Assembly (NCBI GenBank): GCA_031549565.1
Contig: JAVBPO010000041.1
Location: 123,264-187,263 of the forward strand
Origin: JAVBSX01 sp031549565
GTDB taxonomy: Bacteria; Planctomycetota; Planctomycetia; Pirellulales; Thermoguttaceae
DNA length: 64,000 nucleotides
Reading direction: 5' to 3'
Shown: piece by piece, positions 1 to 6,998 of the stretch
Layout of the letters: the number at the start of each line of letters is the position of its first letter
Position numbering within the stretch: position 1 is the stretch's first letter
The notes under the pieces: model-generated
Seen by the model: the letters and a program-made list of their open reading frames with translations, nothing else
The model's database searches: none
What the model was told of the DNA's origin: nothing
Translations under genes and position numbers: made by a program

Positions 1-116
1 AAGCGATGCTTCAAAGCGAACGCCCGTTCCTGCTCGACGTCCAGGTCCCGTACCAGGAGCACGTACTCCCGATGACACCACCGGGCGGGACCGTGTTCGA
101 TATGATTCGGGAATAG
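1..116 (+). CDS. ilvB: Acetolactate synthase large subunit, C-terminal end (partial)
   Basis: Only the last 38 codons are inside the window, read in the frame whose first full codon is at position 3 and ending at TAG 114-116. The translated tail reads ERPFLLDVQVPYQEHVLPM followed by a PPGG turn and FDMIRE. This matches the end of the thiamine-diphosphate domain of acetohydroxyacid synthase catalytic subunits, which typically close with a D-V-(hydrophobic) strand and a V-x-P-M-(V/I)-P-P-G motif. The enzyme makes acetolactate or acetohydroxybutyrate for branched-chain amino acid synthesis. Other ThDP enzymes have similar ends, so the exact member is inferred from the motif alone. The 5' part lies outside the window. 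Confidence 0.7.
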   Translation, partial: AMLQSERPFLLDVQVPYQEHVLPMTPPGGTVFDMIRE

Positions 117-120
117 AGTG

Positions 121-172
121 CCGTCTCACATATTTTGCCCTTTTTCACAAATTTCCGCGTAAGATTCATTAG
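121..172 (+). repeat. Dispersed repeat S, copy 1
   Basis: This is the most divergent of three copies of a ~50-bp non-coding repeat. Its core is GTCTCAC, then ATTTTG, CCTTTTTCAC, AATT and CCGCG. The other copies are at 5651-5705 (+) and 39844-39897 (-). It lies just after the acetolactate synthase stop codon and runs into a palindromic repeat. Confidence 0.6.
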
Positions 173-246
173 CCGGTTCGCCTGCGAACCGCAGTGTGTT
201 CGGTAATTCATCCGTGTGCTGCCCGTCGCAGGCGACGGGGCTAACA
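169..246. repeat. Palindromic REP-like sequences
   Basis: Positions 169-196 form a palindrome (CGGTTCGC ... GCGAACCG). They are identical at 27 of 28 positions to 52250-52277, where the same element encodes the end of a protein. A second hairpin follows (CCCGTCGC ... GCGACGGG, about 218-240). No gene is visible in 117-369 apart from these elements and the one at 337-368. Confidence 0.7.
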
Positions 247-336
247 ATAGTTCTTTTGGGATCAACTTGAAATCCCTTGAAAATCACCCGTAGGGGGTTA
301 TACTATCCTCGGGTTGTGATCTTTCCATGACGTTAA

Positions 337-368
337 CATTCGGCACGGGCAGGCCCCGTGGCTCACGG
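337..368 (-). repeat. Palindromic repeat P, directly upstream of the terC-like start
   Basis: Read on the minus strand, this matches the P family: CCGTnAnC, then a short GC hairpin around GGCCTGCCC. Other copies are at 46843-46877, 49918-49953 and 57773-57804. It ends one base before the ATG at 370, so it would form a hairpin in the 5' leader of the transporter mRNA. Confidence 0.5.
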
Positions 369-369
369 T

Positions 370-1377
370 ATGATTTACATTTGGCTCGGGTTTCTGGTTC
401 TGGTCTTCGTTTTCCTCGCGTTGGACCTCGGCGTGTTCAATCGAAAAGCTCACGTGATCGGGGTGCGTGAAGCGCTCCTTTGGACCGTTGTCTGGATCGC
501 GGCGGCGATGGCGTTCAACGTCTTGATTTACTTCATGTACGAGCACCATTTTCTTCACATCGGAGAGCATCTCGGACATGTCGGCGATCTGGACGGTATC
601 ACGGCGGCGGGCAAATTCTTTACCGGTTATATTGTCGAAAAGTCGCTTTCGCTGGACAATATTTTCGTGATCAGCCTGGTTTTTGCCTATTTCGGCGTTC
701 CCCCGATGTATCAGCATCGCGTGCTATTCTGGGGCATCCTCGGCGCTTTGGTCATGCGAGGTTTGATGATCGGACTCGGGGCGACGTTGATCCATTATTT
801 CGAGCCGATCTTGTACGTTTTCGGCTTGATCCTGATTTACACGGCGATCAAAATGCTGTTCAGCAAGCATGAAGCGGTCCATCCGGAGAAGGATCCGCTG
901 GTTCGGATCGTCAAGAAGTTTTTTCCCGTTTCGCACGAATATCACGGTGAACACTTTTTCGTCAAGCTCGACGGCAAGTGGTTTTTGACGCCGCTTTTCA
1001 TCGCATTGCTTGTCGTGGAAAGTACCGATGTCGTGTTCGCGATTGATTCGATTCCCGCGATCTTCGGGATCACGAGCGATCCGTTTATCGTGTTCACGTC
1101 GAACATTTTCGCGATTCTCGGTTTGCGGTCGCTGTACTTCGCCTTGGCCGCGATGATCCAGAAATTCCGATATCTGAAGATTTCGCTGGTCGTGATTCTG
1201 CTGTACGTCGGCTGCAAAATGCTCTGCCTGGACCTGATCAAACACTACAACATGGAAGACCGAATGACTTGGGTTTCCCTCGGCGTCATCCTCTCCGTCA
1301 TGCTCCTCGGCGTCCTCGCCTCGATGTGGGTGAATAAAAGGGTAGAAGGTAGAAGGGTGGAAGAGGGAGGAAAATAA
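370..1377 (+). CDS. TerC-family integral membrane protein (Alx/TerC)
   Basis: This 335-residue inner-membrane protein has about eight hydrophobic segments and the two TerC signatures. One is VEKSLSLDNIFV (about residue 90); the other is VESTDVVFAIDSIPAIFGIT (about residue 220). Their acidic residues lie inside membrane helices. Family members have been linked to manganese export and metal homeostasis and to tellurite-resistance loci; the substrate here is an inference. I chose the ATG at 370 over the in-frame GTG at 358 because the family begins with a hydrophobic MIYIWLGF-like helix. The last ~13 codons (KRVEGRRVEEGGK) and the stop codon are encoded by a degenerate 7-bp repeat array that continues into the intergenic gap, so the native C-terminus was probably extended. 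The repeat hairpin at 337-368 abuts the start, and no ribosome binding site is visible. Confidence 0.9.
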   Translation: MIYIWLGFLVLVFVFLALDLGVFNRKAHVIGVREALLWTVVWIAAAMAFNVLIYFMYEHHFLHIGEHLGHVGDLDGITAAGKFFTGYIVEKSLSLDNIFVISLVFAYFGVPPMYQHRVLFWGILGALVMRGLMIGLGATLIHYFEPILYVFGLILIYTAIKMLFSKHEAVHPEKDPLVRIVKKFFPVSHEYHGEHFFVKLDGKWFLTPLFIALLVVESTDVVFAIDSIPAIFGITSDPFIVFTSNIFAILGLRSLYFALAAMIQKFRYLKISLVVILLYVGCKMLCLDLIKHYNMEDRMTWVSLGVILSVMLLGVLASMWVNKRVEGRRVEEGGK

Positions 1378-1517
1378 GAAATAAGAAATAAGAAATATAC
1401 CTAAGCGGGAAACGTAAACGAACGTCATTTCTTATTTCTTATTTCTTATTTGAGCGCTCGTTTACGCTTCCCGCTCTGGTTTTCATTTCTCATTTCTCAT
1501 TTCATATTTCTTATTTG
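1339..1517. repeat. Heptanucleotide arrays with inverted R palindromes
   Basis: Tandem 7-bp units run out of the terC-like gene (AGGTAGA-type, then AAATAAG at 1371-1399). The inverted unit follows at 1427-1450 (TTATTTC), and a variant, TCATTTC, at 1482-1505. Between them lie two inverted copies of repeat R (1405-1424 on minus, 1454-1478 on plus; core GCTCGCTTACGCTTCCCGCT, with substitutions). The whole stretch can fold into one long hairpin between two tandem genes. Confidence 0.85.
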
Positions 1518-1543
1518 TTTCTCCCTTTTCCTCTTTTCCCCTT

Positions 1544-2104
1544 TTGATCAATTACATCAAACGCTACCAAATGGCATACGATCTCGTGCGGCGACCGGTT
1601 GCGGATCCGCTTTTGCCGGACGGGTTCGTTTGGGTACCGTGGGCGCCGTCGCTGTTGAACGTCCATGCGGAAGTCAAATACCGGGGATTTTGCGACGAAC
1701 TGGACGGAAGCATTTTCCCTTCGTTTTCGACGTTGGAAAACTGTAAGCGGCTCATGGACGTGATCGTGTCCCGGGTCGGTTTTCTTCCGGCGGCAACTTG
1801 GCTGATCGGTCGAACGCCGCAACCGAACACGCGGATGAGGGAATATTGCGCGACGATTCAAGGGCTAAAGCATTCCTCCGAATCGGGCGGAATCCAGAAC
1901 GTCGCCGTTTTACCCGGCTTCCGGCGGCAGGGACTCGGCGAATTGCTCGTGCGCAAAGCCCTGTTCGGATTCCAACAGCACCGCATCCAAAAAGTCGCGC
2001 TGGAAGTGACCGCCGAAAACCACACCGCCGTCCAACTCTACCTACGCATCGGATTCCAAACCCTTCAGACGGTATATAAGGAATCGGTGGTCAGTAGTCA
2101 GTAG
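1544..2104 (+). CDS. GNAT-family N-acetyltransferase
   Basis: This 186-residue acetyltransferase has the acetyl-CoA pyrophosphate-binding motif A at about 115-140. It includes IQNVAVLPGFRRQGLGELL, where RRQGLG is the Q/R-x-x-G-x-G/A loop. The usual C-terminal motif B follows: ALEVTAENHTAVQLYLRIGF. The substrate cannot be told from sequence. The start is uncertain: TTG 1544 gives an N-terminus KRYQM that resembles the N-terminus I expect for related planctomycete proteins, while the next in-frame ATG is at 1571. The final residues VVSSQ and the stop TAG come from a 7-bp repeat (CAGTAGT/CAGTAGC), so the tail is repeat-derived. Confidence 0.85.
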   Translation: MINYIKRYQMAYDLVRRPVADPLLPDGFVWVPWAPSLLNVHAEVKYRGFCDELDGSIFPSFSTLENCKRLMDVIVSRVGFLPAATWLIGRTPQPNTRMREYCATIQGLKHSSESGGIQNVAVLPGFRRQGLGELLVRKALFGFQQHRIQKVALEVTAENHTAVQLYLRIGFQTLQTVYKESVVSSQ

Positions 2105-2168
2105 CCAAGAGACAGGAGTCAGGTGTCAGAAATTTATTTCTCATTTCTCATTTCTCATTTGTTATTTT
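2089..2168 (+). repeat. Heptanucleotide array between GNAT and FmdE-like genes
   Basis: Degenerate 7-bp units of the CAGTAGT and CAGGAGT type pass into TCATTTC units (2139-2160). They fill the whole gap between the two genes, overlap the end of the upstream gene and stop four bases before the next ATG. No Shine-Dalgarno sequence remains for the downstream gene. Confidence 0.8.
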
Positions 2169-2171
2169 ATT

Positions 2172-2738
2172 ATGCTTTCTCAATCTCAAATCGACGGTGT
2201 TATTGCGTTTCATGGTCATTCGTGTCCCGGGTTGGCGTTTGGAATCCGGGTCGGCCAGTGGGCTCTGGACCATTTTGGACGCGCCGAAGATGAGGAAATC
2301 GTCGCCGTCGTCGAAAGCGATATGTGCGCCGTTGACGCGATCCAATATCTGGTCGGCTGTACGTTCGGGAAAGGAAATTTCATTTTTCTCGATTACGGAA
2401 AAAACGCGTTCAGCTTTTTCCGACGTCGGGACGAGAAAAACGCCCGGCTCATGTCTCGCGGTGGATTGCTGCTCGATCTCCGGCAGGAGGAGCAGGCTCT
2501 CGATTCGAACGACTCCGAAAGCCAAGCCCGAATCCGACAACAGATGATCGAACGGGTCATGAACGCCGAGTTTGAGAAGATTTTTTCGATCGGTCCGGCT
2601 CAGGTTCCGATGCCGCACACCGCCCGAATCCACAAAAGCTTCCCCTGCGACTCCTGCGGCGAGCTGACGGCGCAGCCCCGGCTTCTCAAGCATCAGGATC
2701 GGACTCTCTGCCTGCCTTGTCGTGTGAAATTCGGATAA
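2172..2738 (+). CDS. FmdE-family protein (formylmethanofuran dehydrogenase subunit E-like)
   Basis: This 188-residue soluble protein has the FmdE signature FHGHSCPG at residues 13-20. It also has the downstream pair CAVDAIQ (C52) and GCTFGKGN (C63), and a C-terminal zinc ribbon with two CxxC pairs (CDSC and CLPC). Stand-alone FmdE-like proteins bind metal and occur in many bacteria without a methanofuran pathway. Planctomycetes can carry methanopterin-linked C1 genes, but none is adjacent here. Its enzymatic role is therefore unknown. The start ATG directly follows a heptad repeat array. Confidence 0.8.
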   Translation: MLSQSQIDGVIAFHGHSCPGLAFGIRVGQWALDHFGRAEDEEIVAVVESDMCAVDAIQYLVGCTFGKGNFIFLDYGKNAFSFFRRRDEKNARLMSRGGLLLDLRQEEQALDSNDSESQARIRQQMIERVMNAEFEKIFSIGPAQVPMPHTARIHKSFPCDSCGELTAQPRLLKHQDRTLCLPCRVKFG

Positions 2739-2939
2739 TTCAATTGTCCGCTCTCTTTTTGAAGCGACCGATTCGCCCTGTTTTCCTGAGGGAAAACACT
2801 CTTTTCGGGGCAAAACCCGGAAATCCGGTATAATTTCCTTAAACCGACCGGGCGCGAAAAATATTTTTCGCAACAAATCGGTCGAGCCGGAAACTCCCAA
2901 CTGTAGGAATCGAAATGGAACGGATTCCGGACGAGAGAT

Positions 2940-3521
2940 ATGACCGCAACAACCGCAAGTATCCCGACGTTTACGCTGTCGCATGAGAAGGTTCCCAGCA
3001 CGGTCTCGGAAATCGATTGGGCCGAAACACTCCGAACGAACCAAGGCTGGCTCAGAACCGTGATCGCGGCACGGGTCGGCGAAGCCGCCGCGGTCGACGA
3101 GGTTTGGCAGGAAGTCTCTCTCGCCGCATTCCTTCAAAAGTCCCCTTTGCAAGATCCCAGCAAAGTGTCCCCTTGGTTGTACCGGATCGCCGTGACCCAG
3201 GCGTTGATGTATCGGCGAAAAATGGGCCGTATGCGAAAACTGATTGATCGGTATGCCGAACGTAAGCAGCCGTCCGAGTCCGACAATCGCGAAAAAGAAC
3301 CCTTGGAATGGATGCTGACCGAAGAACGTCAGGAAATGGTTCGAAAAGCGCTCGAACTGATTCCTTCCCGGGATAGGGAGATACTGATGCTAAAATATAT
3401 TCACAATTGGAGTTACAAGGAAATCGCCGACAAGCTTTCCGCAACCGTGCCCGCAATCCAGGCTCGGCTCCACCGGGCTCGCGAGCGGCTCCGGCGGGAA
3501 ATTGAAACCCGGGAAGCCTAA
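2940..3521 (+). CDS. ECF-family RNA polymerase sigma factor
   Basis: This 193-residue sigma factor has a region 2 segment at about 45-100 (AAVDEVWQEVSLAAFLQKS ... SPWLYRIAVTQALMYRRK). Its region 4 helix-turn-helix is at about 135-185 (LIPSRDREILMLKYIHNW, then SYKEIADKLSATVPAIQARL). It would redirect RNA polymerase to a stress or envelope regulon. The next gene starts 55 bases downstream and encodes a single-pass membrane protein with a short cytoplasmic N-terminus, the arrangement expected for a sigma/anti-sigma pair. The ATG at 2940 is the first good start; I could not identify an autoregulatory promoter with confidence. Confidence 0.9.
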   Translation: MTATTASIPTFTLSHEKVPSTVSEIDWAETLRTNQGWLRTVIAARVGEAAAVDEVWQEVSLAAFLQKSPLQDPSKVSPWLYRIAVTQALMYRRKMGRMRKLIDRYAERKQPSESDNREKEPLEWMLTEERQEMVRKALELIPSRDREILMLKYIHNWSYKEIADKLSATVPAIQARLHRARERLRREIETREA

Positions 3522-3576
3522 GGTTTCATCGATTTCCTTGTTGTCAAAACATCACCCGGTTGGACCGTTTGATCTC

Positions 3577-4386
3577 ATGAGTACTTTAATTGAACAAATT
3601 GATCTTCTCGTCGATGGGGAAATGGACGAGCAACAGAAAACGCAACTTTTGAAAAGCCTTGATTACGAGCCGGACGGTTGGAAGCGTTGTGCGTTGGGGT
3701 TCCTGGAGAGCCAAACGATCCGCAGCGTGCTGACCGGTGCGTTCGCAACGGAAAGGGACCGACCGGCGGCCTTATCGGTTCAAGAACCGAAATTCGAACC
3801 GGGAGAGAGGAGCCGTTCGGTTCCTTTCGTGGTCGTTCAAGCCAAAGAAGCTCGTTTCGTTATCACGGGACGTAATATTTTGGCGCTTACAATTTGCCTG
3901 TTTTTCGGTTTTTTTGCGGGCTTGGCGCTTCGCAATTCACCGCTCGTTTCACCGGATTCGGCCGAACCGATTGCCCGACAAGGAATCGCTCCGGAGGCTG
4001 CTACGGTTTCCTTGCAAACGATTCCGGCCAACACACCCGTACAACAACCGACACCACTTCCGTTCGATGTCGCTTACCGAAATCCCGGAGCGATTTCCGG
4101 CGACCTCGCTCCGCAAAAGCGTTTGATTTCATTCGTTTCCGGGAGTCCCCCGGAGCCCGAGGAGATGTATCTTCCTTGCTTCGATCATACCTCGATGGAT
4201 TCGGATCTGATCCAAAAACTCTACAAGGATACGTCGAAAAACACCCGGGACCGGTTGGGGAACTATGGTGTCAAGGTCGATTTTCACCGCGATTTTCATG
4301 TTTTTCGAGGCGACGACGACGAGTTGATCCTTGTCCCCTCCCAAAGCGCAATCGTCAGCTTTGCCGCGGAAGAACAGTTTGAATAA
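3577..4386 (+). CDS. Single-pass membrane protein, probable anti-sigma factor
   Basis: This 269-residue protein has three parts. A ~95-residue hydrophilic N-terminus (MSTLIEQIDLLVDGEMDEQQ) has the look of anti-sigma N-terminal domains. One transmembrane helix lies at about 101-118 (ILALTICLFFGFFAGLAL), followed by a ~150-residue extracytoplasmic part. The zinc-binding HxxxCxxC motif is absent, so it would not be a ZAS-type anti-sigma. The role is inferred mainly from its position right after the ECF sigma gene. The frame is open upstream to 3502, overlapping the sigma gene, but ATG 3577 begins the conserved-looking part. Confidence 0.65.
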   Translation: MSTLIEQIDLLVDGEMDEQQKTQLLKSLDYEPDGWKRCALGFLESQTIRSVLTGAFATERDRPAALSVQEPKFEPGERSRSVPFVVVQAKEARFVITGRNILALTICLFFGFFAGLALRNSPLVSPDSAEPIARQGIAPEAATVSLQTIPANTPVQQPTPLPFDVAYRNPGAISGDLAPQKRLISFVSGSPPEPEEMYLPCFDHTSMDSDLIQKLYKDTSKNTRDRLGNYGVKVDFHRDFHVFRGDDDELILVPSQSAIVSFAAEEQFE

Positions 4387-4392
4387 AAAACA

Positions 4393-4522
4393 GAGCACGA
4401 AGCGTAAGCGAGCGTACGAAACAAGAAATAAGAAATAAGGAATAGGAAATAGGAAATGACACTCGCTTACACTTCCCGCTCCGTTATCCATATTCCATAT
4501 TTCTTATTTCTTATTTCATATT
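4393..4522. repeat. Heptanucleotide arrays with inverted R palindromes
   Basis: Two inverted copies of repeat R (4393-4414 minus, 4461-4482 plus) enclose a 7-bp array (AAATAAG changing to GGAAATA, 4421-4456). A TTATTTC-type array follows at 4487-4520. The architecture is the same as at 1405-1517. It fills almost the whole gap before the PDZ gene. Confidence 0.85.
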
Positions 4523-4535
4523 CACCCCCCATTTC

Positions 4536-4549
4536 AAGGAGAATTAAAA
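4536..4549 (+). promoter_or_regulatory. Strong ribosome binding site for the PDZ protein
   Basis: CAAGGAG sits 7-8 bases before the ATG at 4550. It is one of the few clear Shine-Dalgarno sequences in the window and fixes this start. Confidence 0.8.
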
Positions 4550-5617
4550 ATGTTACAAAAAAGTTTGTCCCTGTCCCTCGCGTCGATGATGTTCGCATTT
4601 GCACTGGTCGGCGCAATACTGATTGCTCAGGAAAAGCCGACCACACCGGCTCCGCAGCCTCAACCGGAGAAAGCCAAGGCGACGGAGAACACGCCTCCGC
4701 AGGAGACGGAAACGCCGAAGATACCGGAATATTATCTAGGAATTCAATGCGTGCCCGTTCCTTTGCTGTGGAGCGAACACCTGAACCTCGACGGCAAAGG
4801 GATGTTGATTCGGGCGGTTGTCCCCGGCGGTCCGGCGGAGAAGGCAGGAATCAAACAAGGAGACATCATCCTGTCGATAGGCGGCAAGGACATCAAATTG
4901 ATCACGGACATCTTCGCCGCCCTGGACCAGGAACCGGGAAAAGAGCAAACCGTCGGAGTTCTGCAAAAAGGCAAGAAAACCGAACTGAAAATCACGCCGG
5001 AAAAGCGTCCGGAAACCCCGTCTCAACTCGGTGCTCCCGAAACCGGAATGATGCGAACGATCCAACCGGGCATCATTTTTGACGGAAAAGACAGTGAGGA
5101 AGCACGGCGTTTGATCCGTAAATTCATCGAGCAGATGGAAGACGCGGGTGTCGGTACGGAAATGGTCGATCCGAATCGGATTCTGTCCGAAATTCCAACT
5201 GAAGGAAGTTTCGACGGCGTTTTCAAACCCGATCCGAACTCCAAAGTCGAACAGTTCGAAGTTCGCGTCCTCGAAGGCGACAAACCGGATTCACAGCGGA
5301 TCTACGTTCGGCAAAACAACGAAGTCTGGAATGTGAAGAAAATCGAAGATTTACCGAAAGAACTCCAGGATCGCGTCCGGGAAATGATCGGACCGATGAA
5401 GAACCAGGAAAGTACTCTTGAGCGGGTGACGGAAACCGCGTCCGACGCTTGGAATTCATTCACCGAAAAAACCCAAAAGGAATTCGGCGAACTGGAAACG
5501 GAAATGAAAAAAGCTTACGAAAACGTTCCCGACCTGCAGGAAAAATTCGACAACTACAGGAAAGCGACCGAAGAGTATTTCAAAAACTTCTGGAATACGC
5601 CGGAAGAGAAAAAATAA
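4550..5617 (+). CDS. Exported PDZ-domain protein
   Basis: This 355-residue protein has an N-terminal signal or anchor segment (MLQKSLSLSLASMMFAFALVGAILIAQ region) and a proline-rich linker. One PDZ domain lies at about 65-145 (YYLGIQ ... GMLIRAVVPGGPAEKAGIKQGDIILSIGGK). The acidic, helical C-terminal half contains a likely coiled coil near 280-350. No serine protease triad or metalloprotease motif is present, so it is not DegS/DegP or RseP. It follows the sigma/anti-sigma pair in the same direction and may sense or scaffold envelope proteins in that pathway; this link is inference. Its 3' side holds repeat S and a MITE. Confidence 0.8.
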   Translation: MLQKSLSLSLASMMFAFALVGAILIAQEKPTTPAPQPQPEKAKATENTPPQETETPKIPEYYLGIQCVPVPLLWSEHLNLDGKGMLIRAVVPGGPAEKAGIKQGDIILSIGGKDIKLITDIFAALDQEPGKEQTVGVLQKGKKTELKITPEKRPETPSQLGAPETGMMRTIQPGIIFDGKDSEEARRLIRKFIEQMEDAGVGTEMVDPNRILSEIPTEGSFDGVFKPDPNSKVEQFEVRVLEGDKPDSQRIYVRQNNEVWNVKKIEDLPKELQDRVREMIGPMKNQESTLERVTETASDAWNSFTEKTQKEFGELETEMKKAYENVPDLQEKFDNYRKATEEYFKNFWNTPEEKK

Positions 5618-5650
5618 TTTTTCCGAAAACGAGGGCCGTATTCTGTTTGT

Positions 5651-5705
5651 ACTGTCTCACTCATTTTGACCTTTTCCACGAATTCCGCGTTAAATCCGCT
5701 GCAAG
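5651..5705 (+). repeat. Dispersed repeat S, copy 2
   Basis: This ~55-bp repeat matches 39844-39897 (inverse orientation) nearly throughout, and 121-172 more distantly. Shared blocks are GTCTCAC, CATTTTGACC, CACGAATTCCGC and ATCCGCTG. It lies between the PDZ gene and the MITE copy that begins about nine bases later. Confidence 0.75.
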
Positions 5706-5713
5706 GCTTCAGG

Positions 5714-5899
5714 CTTCAGAAGGGTCGTCGTAATTTAGGCAAAGTAGACAATGGATAATCAGGTTGAAACGACCAAAACGCCGGTCCCCTCTCCCCCGGA
5801 ATACCGGGGGAGAGGGGACCATCTTTTCTGATCGAAATTCTTCCCAGTTTAACATTCTTTGTTCGTCATTTTACCCATCTTACGGCGGCCCCTCTTTAC
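5714..5899 (+). mobile_element. MITE-like element, copy A
   Basis: This ~185-bp non-coding element is homologous along its length to 18960-19141 in inverse orientation. It has imperfect terminal inverted repeats (CTTCAGAAGGGTCGTCGTAA-like at the left, its complement near 5880-5898 at the right). A central perfect 17-bp hairpin lies at 5783-5820 (GGTCCCCTCTCCCCCGG, loop AATA). It lies between the convergent PDZ and fliG genes. Its right end reaches the fliG stop codon (5896-5898), so the hairpin may serve as a two-way terminator. There is no transposase. Confidence 0.75.
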
Positions 5900-6894
5900 T
5901 GAATAAACCGTTCTTCCCCTTTGTCGGAGCTGACGGTAACTTCGCCGGCGTCTTCGAGGCGGCGGACAACGTCGACGATTTCCTGCTGGACCCGCTCGAC
6001 GTCGGACGAACGCATCGGGCCGAGGTACTCCATTTCCTCCTGGAGCATCTTTCCAGCCCGCTTGGACATGTTGCGGAAAATCTTTTCCTTAAGCTCCTCA
6101 CTCGCTCCTTTGAGCGCGATCGCCCATTGGGCGCTTTCGACGTTTTTGAGGATCGATTGAATATCTTGGTCGGCGAGCTTGAGAATGTCCTCGAACACGA
6201 ACATGAGCCGACGGATTTCCTCGACCAATTCCGGGTCGTCCTGCGAGAGGTTGTCCATGATGTTCCGGCCGGTTTGGCGGTCGATTACGTTGAGAATCTC
6301 TGCGACGCTTCCGACCCCGCCGGTGTTTTCGAGCTTTTGACTCATCACGCTGGACATTCGGTTTTCCAAGCCTTTTTCGACTTCCTTGATGATCTCCGGG
6401 CTCGTCTGCTGCATCGTCGCGATTCGTCGGATCACGGCGATCTGCCGCTCCGGCGGGAGCCCGTTGATGATGTCCGCTCCCTGGGACGGTCGCAAATGGG
6501 ACACGATCAGCGCGATCGTCTGCGGATGTTCGTCCACGATGAACGTCAAGAGGTTTTCGCTGTCGACTTTTTGCAGGAATCCGAACGGAATCGCTTCCAA
6601 AGAACTGCGAACGTTTTCGATCACGCCCGCCCCGTCCTGCCCGAGAGCGGCCTCGGCCAACTGGGCCGCGACGCTGAATCCGCCGGCTCCGCCGATCAGT
6701 TTCGCCGGATTCGCTTTCGAGAACTCGCGAATCACGTTTTCCTGCTCTTCCGGCGTGATCAGGCCGATCTTCGCGACTTCGGTCATGACCGCTTCGACTT
6801 GTTTCGGCTCAAGGCGCGAGAGCAGCGCCCCCGCCTGATCTTTCGGCAGGGAAATCAAAAAAATCGCCGCTTTACGTAAATTGTTCTGAGCCAC
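5896..6894 (-). CDS. fliG: Flagellar motor switch protein FliG
   Basis: This 332-residue protein has the expected length and all three FliG domains. They are an N-terminal region from RKAAIFLISLP, a middle domain with the EHPQTIA motif at 122-128 (the FliM contact), and a C-terminal domain from about 235 with the charged helix region (LMFVFEDILKLADQDIQSIL). FliG forms the rotor ring that meets the MotA stator and sets rotation direction. The start is GTG 6894, immediately preceded by a 7-bp repeat array and without a visible Shine-Dalgarno. No other flagellar gene is in the window, so fliG stands alone here. Confidence 0.95.
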   Translation of the reverse strand: MAQNNLRKAAIFLISLPKDQAGALLSRLEPKQVEAVMTEVAKIGLITPEEQENVIREFSKANPAKLIGGAGGFSVAAQLAEAALGQDGAGVIENVRSSLEAIPFGFLQKVDSENLLTFIVDEHPQTIALIVSHLRPSQGADIINGLPPERQIAVIRRIATMQQTSPEIIKEVEKGLENRMSSVMSQKLENTGGVGSVAEILNVIDRQTGRNIMDNLSQDDPELVEEIRRLMFVFEDILKLADQDIQSILKNVESAQWAIALKGASEELKEKIFRNMSKRAGKMLQEEMEYLGPMRSSDVERVQQEIVDVVRRLEDAGEVTVSSDKGEERFIQ

Positions 6895-6900
6895 GAGGGT

Positions 6901-6998
6901 AATTATGAATTATGAATTATGAATTGTGAATTAGGGAAAAACGCGAACGCCTGCGATATCCTCAATTCATAATTCCTAATTCATAATTTAGAATTCAC
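6901..6998. repeat. Inverted heptad arrays between fliG and the PTPS-like gene
   Basis: Units of GAATTAT (6901-6933) face the inverted unit AATTCAT (6963-6998), with a ~30-bp spacer. They form a long AT-rich hairpin that fills the whole intergenic gap, and the array overlaps the end of the upstream minus-strand gene. A short array of the same unit lies at 7406-7424, just upstream of that gene's start. Confidence 0.8.

Noticed and set aside
337..369. yybP-ykoY manganese riboswitch in front of the TerC-like gene
   Set aside because: TerC-family genes often carry one, but the leader lacks the conserved loops, and the bases before the ATG are explained by palindromic repeat P.
5764..6879. Long plus-strand open frame over fliG
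   Set aside because: It is antisense to a full-length FliG and begins within the MITE; composition is not protein-like.
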